Assembly (NCBI RefSeq): GCF_036880965.1
Contig: NZ_JBAJMV010000006.1
Coordinates: 248,001 to 312,000, forward strand
Origin: JAUASW01 sp036880965
GTDB taxonomy: Bacteria > Pseudomonadota > Gammaproteobacteria > Burkholderiales > Burkholderiaceae_C
Reading direction: 5' to 3'
Length of the DNA stretch: 64,000 nucleotides
In this document: positions 42,367-50,779 of the stretch, piece after piece
How the letters are laid out: every line of letters begins with the position of its first letter
Numbering within the stretch: position 1 is the stretch's first letter
Made by a program: the position numbers and the translations under genes
Notes under the pieces: model-generated
Seen by the model: only the letters and a program-made list of their open reading frames with translations
What the model was told of the DNA's origin: nothing
Database searches by the model: none

Positions 42367-43617
42367 TCAGGCGCGAGCCAGCCAGGCCAGCCACAGCGCG
42401 GTCAGGGCCAGGCTGGCCAGCGTCACCGGCAACCCGGTGCGCGCATGGCGGCGCCAGTCGATCAGGACGCCGGCGCGGCGCGCCGCATCGACCACGATGA
42501 TGTTGGCAATCGAGCCGACGATCAGCAGGTTGCCGGCCAGCGTGCTGACCAGGGCCAGTGTCGGCCCGGCCGTGGGCGCCGCTGTTGCTGCAGTTGCCCC
42601 AGGCAGCAAGAGCATCACCGCCGGCACGTTGGAGACGAGATTGGACAGCGCGAGCGTCGCACCGAACAGGGGCCATGTCTGGCCGAGGTCCAGGCCCTGG
42701 GCCAGCAGCCAGTTGATCGCGGCCTTGGTCATGCCCGTGTGTTCCAGCGCTGCGTTGACGACGAACAATCCCATGAACAGGACCAGCAGCTCCCAGTCGA
42801 TCAGGCCCATCACCTTGCTGGAATGGAAGCGCTGGCTCAGCAGCAGATAGCCGGCGCCGACCAGGGCGGCCACGTCGCGCGGCCAGGAGGTCAACAGAAA
42901 GATCGCAACCAGCACGCCCGCCACGATCAGGCCCTTGGCGGTCTGCCAGGCATCGAAAGGTGGTTCGTCAGGCACCGGCGCCTCCTGCACCGCCGCCGGC
43001 GCGCCATGGCGCATCTGCCAGGCCAGCAGGGCCCACAAGGCCAGCAGGCCGGCCAGTACCGGCGGCAACGCCTGCAGGCTGTACGCGCCAAAGGGCAGCT
43101 TCAGCACCTCGCCGATCAGCATGTTCTGCGGATTGCCAATCAGGGTCAGCGCCGAGCCGACATTGCTGGCGCAGGCCAGGCCCAGCAGGAAGGGAATCGG
43201 GTCGAGCCGGCGGCGCAGGCAGGCCTCCAGCAGGAGCGGCGCCATGGCCAGGCAGACGATGTCGTTGGAAAACACCGCCGATAGCAAGGCGGAAGCAGCG
43301 ATCACCACGCCCATCAGGCCCACGGGGGCCAGGGGCAGCGCAGCGATGCGGCGTGTCACGGCGCCATAGAAGCCGCCAAGCCGCATCTGCGCCGAGATCA
43401 CCATGAAGGAGAACAGCAGCAGGATGGTCGGCAGGTGGATGGCCTGGGCCGCCGCCTCGGGTGTCATGACGCCGGCGCCGACGATGGCAATGGCGCCCAG
43501 CAGCGCCACGCCGGTGCGATCCAGTTGCAGGCGCGGCAGGCCACCGAGGATCATGCCCAGGTAGACGATGCCGAACACGCTCAGCACCACAAGATCGGAA
43601 ACAGCAAGGTCGTGCAT
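42367..43617 (-). CDS. Ion/anion permease of the ArsB/NhaD (SLC13-like) superfamily
   Basis: A 416-residue membrane protein with about eleven helices. Family motifs are SAVFSNDIVCLAMAPLLLE and ASNVGSALTLIGNPQNMLIGE in the first half, and LSNLVSNVPAVMLLLP and SIANIIVVDAARRAGV in the second. This internal repeat is the hallmark of the ion-transporter superfamily that includes ArsB, NhaD and the SLC13/CitM carriers. Substrate (arsenite, Na+/H+, sulfate or dicarboxylate) cannot be fixed. No ars genes are near. The stop is about 50 bases from the BlaI operator, and transcription runs toward it. Confidence 0.82.
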   Translation of the reverse strand: MHDLAVSDLVVLSVFGIVYLGMILGGLPRLQLDRTGVALLGAIAIVGAGVMTPEAAAQAIHLPTILLLFSFMVISAQMRLGGFYGAVTRRIAALPLAPVGLMGVVIAASALLSAVFSNDIVCLAMAPLLLEACLRRRLDPIPFLLGLACASNVGSALTLIGNPQNMLIGEVLKLPFGAYSLQALPPVLAGLLALWALLAWQMRHGAPAAVQEAPVPDEPPFDAWQTAKGLIVAGVLVAIFLLTSWPRDVAALVGAGYLLLSQRFHSSKVMGLIDWELLVLFMGLFVVNAALEHTGMTKAAINWLLAQGLDLGQTWPLFGATLALSNLVSNVPAVMLLLPGATAATAAPTAGPTLALVSTLAGNLLIVGSIANIIVVDAARRAGVLIDWRRHARTGLPVTLASLALTALWLAWLARA

Positions 43618-43710
43618 GCGGAATGAGGGGCAGGTCTTGTCCCTGAAAGGCAGTAGTCGCGGGCCACATTGTCAGCGCCAGGTCGGCCAATCCTGCTAGG
43701 CTTTGTCTCG

Positions 43711-44439
43711 ATGAATACGGTTCCAGCCCATATCGCCATCGTCGACGACGAATCCGATATCACCCAGCTGCTGGGCAATTACCTGCAGGCGCATGGGTTT
43801 CGGGTCACCGCACTGCACGACGGTCATGCCTTGATGTTGCTGATGAAGGCCGACCCGCCCGCCCTGGTGCTCCTGGACCTGGGCCTGCCCGGCGAGGACG
43901 GTTTCTCGATTGCCCGCCAGTTGCGCGAGCACTGGTGCTGCGGCCTGGTGATCGTGACCGGCCGCGGCGACGCCATCGACAAGGTGGTCGGTCTGGAGGT
44001 CGGTGCCGACGACTATGTGACCAAGCCCTTCGACCTGCGCGAACTGCTGGCCCGCATCAAAGCGGTACTGCGCCGGCTGCAGCCGCTCGCCGCGGCGGCC
44101 GCGCTGCAGCCTGGTGGCGAGCAGCTGTGCTTCTCTGGCTGGAACCTTGACGTGGGTGCGCGGCGCCTGCTCTCGCCGACCGGCCAGGAAGTGGCGCTCA
44201 CCAGCGGCGAGTTCGACCTGCTGGTGGCCTTTGCCCGGCATCCGGGCCGGGTGCTTTCGCGCGATTTTCTGCTGGAGCACACGCGCGGCCGCGAGGCCGG
44301 CCCCTTTGACCGCACGATCGACGTGCAGGTCGGCCGCCTGCGCAAGAAGCTGGAAACCGATGTCGACAACCCGCAGCTGATCAAGTCGGTTCGGGGTGCC
44401 GGCTACATCCTCGTGCCCGCGGTGAGCCCATCGACATGA
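43711..44439 (+). CDS. OmpR-family response regulator
   Basis: A 242-residue response regulator. The receiver domain (1-118) has the acidic pair in IVDDESD, phospho-acceptor D56 (LLDLGLPGEDG) and K105 (TKPFD). The OmpR-type winged helix (about 140-235) ends with DRTIDVQVGRLRKKLETD and SVRGAGYIL. The ATGA overlap with the hybrid kinase gene shows they are one operon and likely partners. I take MNTVPAHIAI as the start. Target genes unknown; the divergent permease is a candidate. Confidence 0.92.
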   Translation: MNTVPAHIAIVDDESDITQLLGNYLQAHGFRVTALHDGHALMLLMKADPPALVLLDLGLPGEDGFSIARQLREHWCCGLVIVTGRGDAIDKVVGLEVGADDYVTKPFDLRELLARIKAVLRRLQPLAAAAALQPGGEQLCFSGWNLDVGARRLLSPTGQEVALTSGEFDLLVAFARHPGRVLSRDFLLEHTRGREAGPFDRTIDVQVGRLRKKLETDVDNPQLIKSVRGAGYILVPAVSPST

Positions 44440-46514
44440 GGCCGGACGGCGAAACCCCGGCGCTGCCGACGGGTCTGGATCCGTCCACAGTGTTCCGCTC
44501 GCTGTTCCAGGCCTTTCCCGATGCGCTGCTGCTGGTCGACAAGGCGGGCCACATCGTGCTTTGCAATGAGGCGGCCTCGAACCTGCTTGGCTACACGGTG
44601 GACGAGCTGCACGGCCTGACCGTCGATGCGCTGGTGCCCGACGCGATCCGCCCCCGCCATGCCGAGTACCGCAAGGCCTATGGTGAAGCGCCGCGCGCGC
44701 GCCCCATGGGCACGCAGATGGAGCTGGTGGCCAGGCGCAGCGACGGCTCGGAAGTGATGGTCGAGATCGCACTGAGCCCGCTGCCGCAGCAGGGCCTGGT
44801 GGTGGCGGCAATCCGCGATGTCGGCAGCTATCCGCGCGTCAAGAAAGCGCTGCAGCGTGCCCGCTACAGCGAGCATCTGGCGCAACTGGGCCGCCTGGCG
44901 ATCGATACGCGGGACCCGGAGGTGCTGCTGACGAGGGTCAGCACCATCGCGGCCGAAGCCTTGCAGGTGGAGCTGGCGGCAGTCTTCCTGCTGGAGCCGG
45001 ACCGCAAGCAGATCCGCCTGGCCAGCGGCTTCGGCCTCCTGCCGGCCGAGCCGCTGGGCACGCTGCTGCCCAACCGACCGGACACGCCCCCAGGCTACCT
45101 GGCCGCCACCGGCACGCCGGTGGTGGTGGCCGACTACGCCACTGAGCAGCGCTTCGCCGTGCCCCAGGCCTATCTTGACGCTGGCCTGCGCAGCGCGCTT
45201 GCGGTGCCATTGGCCGAGCGCGGTCGCATCATCGGTGCGTTGACCGTGCGCTCGCGGCGCAGCCAGCGCTTTGGCGACGACGAGGTGCACTTCCTCGAGT
45301 CGCTGGCCAATCTGCTGACCAGCAGCCTGCAGCGCGCCAAGACCGAGGAGGCGCTCAACCATGCACAGCGCCTGGAGAGCGTTGGCCAGCTGACCGGCGG
45401 CATCGCCCACGATTTCAACAATCTGCTGACCGTCATCCAGGGCAATCTTCAAGTGCTGGAAGACTTGCCTGGGCTTGACGCGTCATCGCCAGCAAAGCCG
45501 CTGCTGGCCGCGGCCACGCGGGCCAGCCGGCGTGCTGCCGAACTCACGGCCAAGCTGCTGACCTTCGCGCGCCGCCAGGTGCTGCAGCCGGAGCCGGTGG
45601 ACCTGCATGCACTGCTCAATTCCTTGGCCGGCATGCTCCGCCGCACGCTCGACCAGCGCATTGCCATCACGGTCGAGGTGGGCGAGGACTGCCCCCTGGT
45701 GCTCGCCGACCCGGCGCAGCTGGAATCGGCACTGCTCAATATCGCGATCAATGCCCGCGACGCGATGCCCGAGGGTGGTTGGCTGCAGTTCCGCGCCAGC
45801 GCCTGCGCCAGCCTGCCGGATCGGCTGCGCACCGAGCTCGAAGACCCCAGTGCCGCCGTAGATCGCTTCGTCCAGATCACCATCACCGACAGCGGTCAGG
45901 GCATGCCCGAGGCCGTGCGCGAGCGTGCTTTCGAGCCCTTCTTCACCACCAAGGCCGCCGGCCGCGGTACGGGCCTGGGCCTGGCCACCGTCTATGGCTT
46001 CGTCAAACAGTCCAAGGGCGCGATCGCGATCAGCAGCGCGCAGGGCATGGGCACAACCCTGACGCTCTACATCCCTCAACCCTGGACGGCGGCCCGCGAA
46101 AGCGAGGACAAGCCGGATGTCGCGCCGCTGCGTGCCGGCATACGCGTGCTGCTGGTGGAAGACGACACCGAGGTGCGCCACATCGTGCGGACTTTTCTGC
46201 TGGGGCTGGCCTGCATCGTGGAGTCGGCCGCCAGCGCCGAGCAGGCCTTGCAAGTACTGGATCCGCCGACGGGCGAGCCACCGCACTTTGACCTGTTGCT
46301 CAGCGACATTGCCCTCGGGCCGGGCATGCGGGGCACCGAGCTGGCGGCACGCGCCCAGGCCAGCCGCCCGGGCATGGCCGTGCTGCTGATGTCAGGCTAT
46401 TCATCCGAGCTGCTGGACGCCGACCGCGATTCGCCACCTGGCTGGGAGCTCTTGCGCAAGCCCTATGGCCGCGAAGAGCTGGCCGCGGCCATGGCCAGGC
46501 TGCTCAGCAGCTGA
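44436..46514 (+). CDS. Hybrid sensor histidine kinase (PAS-GAF-kinase-receiver)
   Basis: A 692-residue soluble kinase with no membrane helix, so it senses a cytoplasmic signal. The order is: PAS (about 20-130), GAF (about 155-300), phospho-acceptor H325 in GGIAHDFNNLL, an HATPase domain (N box LLNIAINARDAMPEGG, then DSGQGM and GTGLGLATVYGFVKQ), and a C-terminal receiver with D624 (LLLSDIALG). The HDFNNLL type of H box belongs to kinases that often carry PAS modules and a receiver. GAF could bind a nucleotide or small molecule. It starts within the response regulator stop codon. Confidence 0.92.
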   Translation: MRPDGETPALPTGLDPSTVFRSLFQAFPDALLLVDKAGHIVLCNEAASNLLGYTVDELHGLTVDALVPDAIRPRHAEYRKAYGEAPRARPMGTQMELVARRSDGSEVMVEIALSPLPQQGLVVAAIRDVGSYPRVKKALQRARYSEHLAQLGRLAIDTRDPEVLLTRVSTIAAEALQVELAAVFLLEPDRKQIRLASGFGLLPAEPLGTLLPNRPDTPPGYLAATGTPVVVADYATEQRFAVPQAYLDAGLRSALAVPLAERGRIIGALTVRSRRSQRFGDDEVHFLESLANLLTSSLQRAKTEEALNHAQRLESVGQLTGGIAHDFNNLLTVIQGNLQVLEDLPGLDASSPAKPLLAAATRASRRAAELTAKLLTFARRQVLQPEPVDLHALLNSLAGMLRRTLDQRIAITVEVGEDCPLVLADPAQLESALLNIAINARDAMPEGGWLQFRASACASLPDRLRTELEDPSAAVDRFVQITITDSGQGMPEAVRERAFEPFFTTKAAGRGTGLGLATVYGFVKQSKGAIAISSAQGMGTTLTLYIPQPWTAARESEDKPDVAPLRAGIRVLLVEDDTEVRHIVRTFLLGLACIVESAASAEQALQVLDPPTGEPPHFDLLLSDIALGPGMRGTELAARAQASRPGMAVLLMSGYSSELLDADRDSPPGWELLRKPYGREELAAAMARLLSS

Positions 46515-46529
46515 CTGAAACGGCTGGGC

Positions 46530-47330
46530 TTACTGCAGCAGCGCAGGGGCCGGTGTCATGCCGCCCTGGATGAAGGTGCGCAGTGCATCGACCTCGGGGA
46601 TCAGGATGTCGCGACGACCGCCCTCGGCGAACTCGATCAAGCCGGCCTTGGCCAAGCGCGAAAGCGCACGGCTCACCGTTTCCAGCGTCATGCCCAGGTA
46701 GTTGCCGATTTCGGCACGGGTCATGCGCAGCTTGATCTGGTCGGTGCGCAGGCCGCGCTTGGCCAGTGAGTCGGCCCAGTAGCGCAGGAAGTCGGCCACG
46801 CGGGCGTCGGCCGGCAGGGTGCAGACCGACATCAGCGAGTCGCGGTCGTTGGCAATCTCGCGGCTCATCGCCTGGTGCAGCAGGTTCAGGAGCACAGGAC
46901 GACGCAGGCTCGCCTCGAGCAGCGCGTCATAGCGGATCGCCCAGACCTCGCCGGTGTCGATGGCGATGGCATCACAGCTGTAGCGCTGGTTGGCAATGCC
47001 GTCAAAGCCCAGCCAATCGCCGCGGAACTTCAGCCCCACCACCTGCTCGCGGCCATCACAGGACAGACTGATGATCTTCACGAAGCCGGAGTTCATCAGG
47101 TACAGGCAGTCGAAACGCTGGCCGGCCTGGCAGATCACGTCACCGGCACGCACCATCAAGCGCTGCGGCACCAGGCAGTCGCTGACCAAGGCCAGCGCAT
47201 CGGCAATCTGCTGGCTGCTGCTCAGCTGCGCGCGCTGCTCGGAGTTCCGGTGCTGTGCTTGCCCCTGCAGCGAGCCGGCATTGGCCGCCTCGTTCTTGCG
47301 GAGAAGGATGGGAGTGGCGGTGGTCAGCAT
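46530..47330 (-). CDS. Crp/Fnr-family regulator, FNR-like but lacking Fe-S cysteines
   Basis: A 266-residue regulator with a long 45-residue N-extension, a cyclic-nucleotide-like beta barrel (about 50-160) and a helix-turn-helix (about 203-235) MTRAEIGNYLGMTLETVSRALSRL. The recognition residues E217, S220 and R221 match FNR, so binding to TTGAT-N4-ATCAA is expected. FNR's oxygen-sensing cysteines are missing: only C52 lies near the N-terminal cluster, and the fourth ligand position reads VWAI (W130). It cannot hold the usual 4Fe-4S cluster, so it must respond to something else or act downstream of another sensor. An FNR-type box lies in the divergent region. Confidence 0.85.
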   Translation of the reverse strand: MLTTATPILLRKNEAANAGSLQGQAQHRNSEQRAQLSSSQQIADALALVSDCLVPQRLMVRAGDVICQAGQRFDCLYLMNSGFVKIISLSCDGREQVVGLKFRGDWLGFDGIANQRYSCDAIAIDTGEVWAIRYDALLEASLRRPVLLNLLHQAMSREIANDRDSLMSVCTLPADARVADFLRYWADSLAKRGLRTDQIKLRMTRAEIGNYLGMTLETVSRALSRLAKAGLIEFAEGGRRDILIPEVDALRTFIQGGMTPAPALLQ

Positions 47331-47491
47331 GGGCGTCCTGCGGGTCTGTGTTTGATGAGCCCATGCTAGGGAGCCTCGGCCAACCGCATGACAACCGACA
47401 AGACCGATTTGAAGCAGTCGGCAAGTGCTGCGTAAACAGTTGGTAACAGCGGGCTGGGCGCCCTGGGTACTTGAGACAAGCGTTCGGCTTG

Positions 47492-47505
47492 TTGATCCCG
47501 GTCAA
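47492..47505. promoter_or_regulatory. FNR-type box
   Basis: TTGATCCCGGTCAA matches TTGAT-N4-ATCAA with one mismatch. It lies 67 bases upstream of the carbamoyltransferase-like gene. A -10-like TAGCAT (47527-47532) fits a class II position (box centre about 41 bases upstream of a start near 47540). It may also affect the divergent Fnr-family gene, 162 bases away. Confidence 0.75.
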
Positions 47506-47572
47506 CGGTCGCCACCTGCGCCTGATTAGCATCGCCGCTGGCTGCTTGAACTCTGTTCAGACACCTTGCCCC

Positions 47573-48055
47573 ATGCCCACCCCTTACCAGGCCACGCTCA
47601 TTGCTACCGAACTCGCCGCCCTGCTCGACACCGCCAAGGCGTTGCAATCTGCAGGCATGGCCAGCCACGGGCGCAGCCTGCTGCGCAACAAGAACATCGG
47701 CCTGCTGACTGAGCATCCAGACGGCGCGGCCGCAACGCGCTTCATCGACGCCGCCCAGGAACTTGGCGCCCAGGTCTCGCTGATCCGACCGCAGCACGCC
47801 GGCCTGTTCTGCCCGTCGACCACGCTGGCCACCACCCGCATGCTGGGCCGGCTCTATGACGCCATCGAATGCCAGGACCTGCCGCCCGAACTGCTGCGGC
47901 AATTGCAGCTGCAATGCGGCACCCCGGTGCTGGACAGCCAGTCCAGCCTGGCCACCTGTCCGCCGGACTGGGTTGATAAATTGCCGGTGACCGAACAGGC
48001 CGCCCGCGAGCGCCTGCTGGTGCAGGCACTCCTCATGCGCGCGCTGAGCAGCTGA
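47573..48055 (+). CDS. Degenerate carbamoyltransferase N-domain-like protein
   Basis: A 160-residue soluble protein. It resembles only the carbamoyl-phosphate domain of ornithine carbamoyltransferases: GRSLLRNKNIGLLTEHPDGAAATRFIDAAQELGAQ follows the family's 'gK..al.F..pStRTR.SFe.A...lGa' line, and ATTRMLGRLYDAIECQDLPPELLRQL and GTPVLD follow the later 'vlsrm.DaI..R' and 'PVin' parts. The key STRTR loop is replaced by DGAAATR and the ornithine domain is absent, so catalysis is unlikely. It may be a regulatory or binding remnant. It is preceded by an FNR box and promoter. I prefer ATG 47573; a TTG further up is in frame. Confidence 0.65.
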   Translation: MPTPYQATLIATELAALLDTAKALQSAGMASHGRSLLRNKNIGLLTEHPDGAAATRFIDAAQELGAQVSLIRPQHAGLFCPSTTLATTRMLGRLYDAIECQDLPPELLRQLQLQCGTPVLDSQSSLATCPPDWVDKLPVTEQAARERLLVQALLMRALSS

Positions 48056-48064
48056 GCACGGGCG

Positions 48065-48088
48065 AAAAAAAGCCTCCCAACGGGAGGC
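48065..48088 (-). terminator. Intrinsic terminator of the 31-residue gene
   Basis: Read on the minus strand, GCCTCCC-GTT-GGGAGGC is followed by seven T residues (48065-48071 on +). A strong rho-independent terminator. It also sits just past the stop of the convergent gene. Confidence 0.9.
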
Positions 48089-48110
48089 CTGACTCATTGA
48101 GTGGCGGTGC

Positions 48111-48206
48111 TTACAGCGCGCCGCCGAGGTCGGCTTGGACCAGGTCCTTCAGTTGGACGATCAGGGCGACGGCCGACAGGGCCAGGGTGATGATCAGCAG
48201 TTCCAT
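48111..48206 (-). CDS. 31-residue hydrophobic membrane peptide
   Basis: A very short gene encoding MELLIITLALSAVALIVQLK and 11 more residues. Residues 2-18 form one membrane helix, followed by a short tail with acidic residues. It has a strong ribosome site (AGGAG, 8 bases upstream) and its own intrinsic terminator, and it lies between an Fnr-linked gene and groES. I do not recognise the family. It might be a small subunit of a membrane complex. The leader upstream carries two palindromes (48245-48278). The real-gene call rests on this full set of signals. Confidence 0.7.
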   Translation of the reverse strand: MELLIITLALSAVALIVQLKDLVQADLGGAL

Positions 48207-48244
48207 TCTTCTATCTCCTCTTTGCGTTTGCGAATGCTGTCATT

Positions 48245-48278
48245 CTAGGGAAATTACCTAGTCATTGCGGGTTAACCC
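48245..48278 (-). promoter_or_regulatory. Two dyads upstream of the small membrane-peptide gene
   Basis: CTAGG-N7-CCTAG (48245-48261) and the perfect palindrome GGGTTAACCC (48269-48278) lie 40-70 bases upstream of the 31-residue gene. They are candidate operators or part of its promoter. No match to a known consensus is claimed. Confidence 0.4.
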
Positions 48279-48380
48279 TATTCATTTTGTGCATAACGCC
48301 ATGTGCGGGATCCGAACGAGCATCTTTCGGATCCGCATCACTGGGCAAATCCTTTCCACGCCGTCAGGCATGGGCGGGCT

Positions 48381-48409
48381 CTTGAAAGCCCATCTCCGAC
48401 CCCTATAAT
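48381..48409 (+). promoter_or_regulatory. groESL promoter (sigma32 and sigma70 overlap)
   Basis: CTTGAAA (48381-48387), a 13-base spacer and CCCTATAAT (48401-48409) fit the heat-shock sigma32 pattern. TTGAAA (48382-48387) and TATAAT (48404-48409), 16 bases apart, also make a good sigma70 promoter. The operator CIRCE begins eight bases later. Confidence 0.85.
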
Positions 48410-48416
48410 CCGATTG

Positions 48417-48443
48417 CTAGCACTCAACAATCAAGAGTGCTAA
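48417..48443 (+). promoter_or_regulatory. CIRCE operator for HrcA
   Basis: CTAGCACTC-N9-GAGTGCTAA is the CIRCE element with one mismatch in the left arm (usually TTAGCACTC). It lies just downstream of the groESL -10, over the transcription start, so HrcA should repress the operon. It stacks with the sigma32-type promoter, giving dual heat-shock control. Confidence 0.95.
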
Positions 48444-48514
48444 CGATCCGCCCCGGCCTCTGGGCCCTGGCGGATCTCCATTTTCAAAGCCCGAGAAATC
48501 CTCAAGGAGATGTG

Positions 48515-48805
48515 ATGAATCTGCGTCCTCTGCACGATCGCGTGATCGTTAAGCGCCTGGAACAAGAAACCAAGACTGCCTCGGGCATCTTCATCCCCGA
48601 CGCCGCCGCTGAAAAGCCGGACCAGGGTGAAGTGCTCGCCGTCGGTACCGGCAAGCGCAACGACCGTGGCGACCTGATCGCCATGAACGTCAAGGTCGGC
48701 GACCGCGTGCTGTTCGGCAAGTACTCGGGCCAGACCGTCAAGGTCGATGGCGACGAGCTGCTGGTGATGCGTGAAGAAGACCTGTTTGCAGTGGTGGAAA
48801 AGTAA
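48515..48805 (+). CDS. groES: Co-chaperonin GroES
   Basis: A 96-residue co-chaperonin that caps the GroEL ring. It has MNLRPLHDRVIVKRLEQETKTASGIFIPDAA with the mobile loop (about 17-33), then KVGDRVLFGKYSG and the roof segment near the middle. A strong AAGGAGA ribosome site precedes ATG 48515. It is the first gene of groES-groEL. A perfect 11-bp hairpin overlaps its stop codon. Confidence 0.97.
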   Translation: MNLRPLHDRVIVKRLEQETKTASGIFIPDAAAEKPDQGEVLAVGTGKRNDRGDLIAMNVKVGDRVLFGKYSGQTVKVDGDELLVMREEDLFAVVEK

Positions 48806-48856
48806 ATCGCCCACGGCGATTTACTTTCGTCGAGGCTAACTTCGCTTGCGAAGTTA
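48801..48856 (+). other. Two hairpins in the groES-groEL gap
   Basis: AGTAAATCGCC-CAC-GGCGATTTACT (48801-48825) is a perfect 11-bp stem that includes the groES stop codon. TAACTTCGC-TT-GCGAAGTTA (48837-48856) is a perfect 9-bp stem close behind. Neither has a T-run. They are probably mRNA processing or stability elements within the 128-base gap. Confidence 0.7.
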
Positions 48857-48933
48857 AGGCCCAAGGGGCCGGCCGGAGACAAAAGTCCGTAGCAACAGCA
48901 ACACCCACTTTTTAAGAATTCGGAGAAATACAC

Positions 48934-50580
<1,647 letters not shown>

Positions 50581-50611
50581 GAACGAGCCTGCCCTTCGAG
50601 GGCAAGTTCAG

Positions 50612-50640
50612 AAAGGGCCGCAGCAATGCGGCCCTTTTTC
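50612..50640 (+). terminator. Intrinsic terminator of groESL
   Basis: AAAGGGCCGC (50612-50621) and GCGGCCCTTT (50628-50637) pair around AGCAAT, and the T-run TTTTT (50635-50639) closes it. A small TGCCC-TTCGA-GGGCA hairpin lies just upstream (50590-50604). Confidence 0.9.
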
Positions 50641-50779
50641 ATTGCCCTGTTACCGATGAAAAAAGCGGTGATTTTTCATGGTCTGTTGCCCGGACCATCC
50701 ACCCTCAGGGGGGGGCCGCGCAGAGTCAGCATTTGCGTGGGTTGCCAATTCATAATGCGGCATCCGTCAAAGTCACGAC

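Noticed and set aside
46530..47330. True oxygen-sensing FNR/Anr
   Set aside because: The N-terminal cysteine cluster and the fourth ligand (Trp in its place) are missing.
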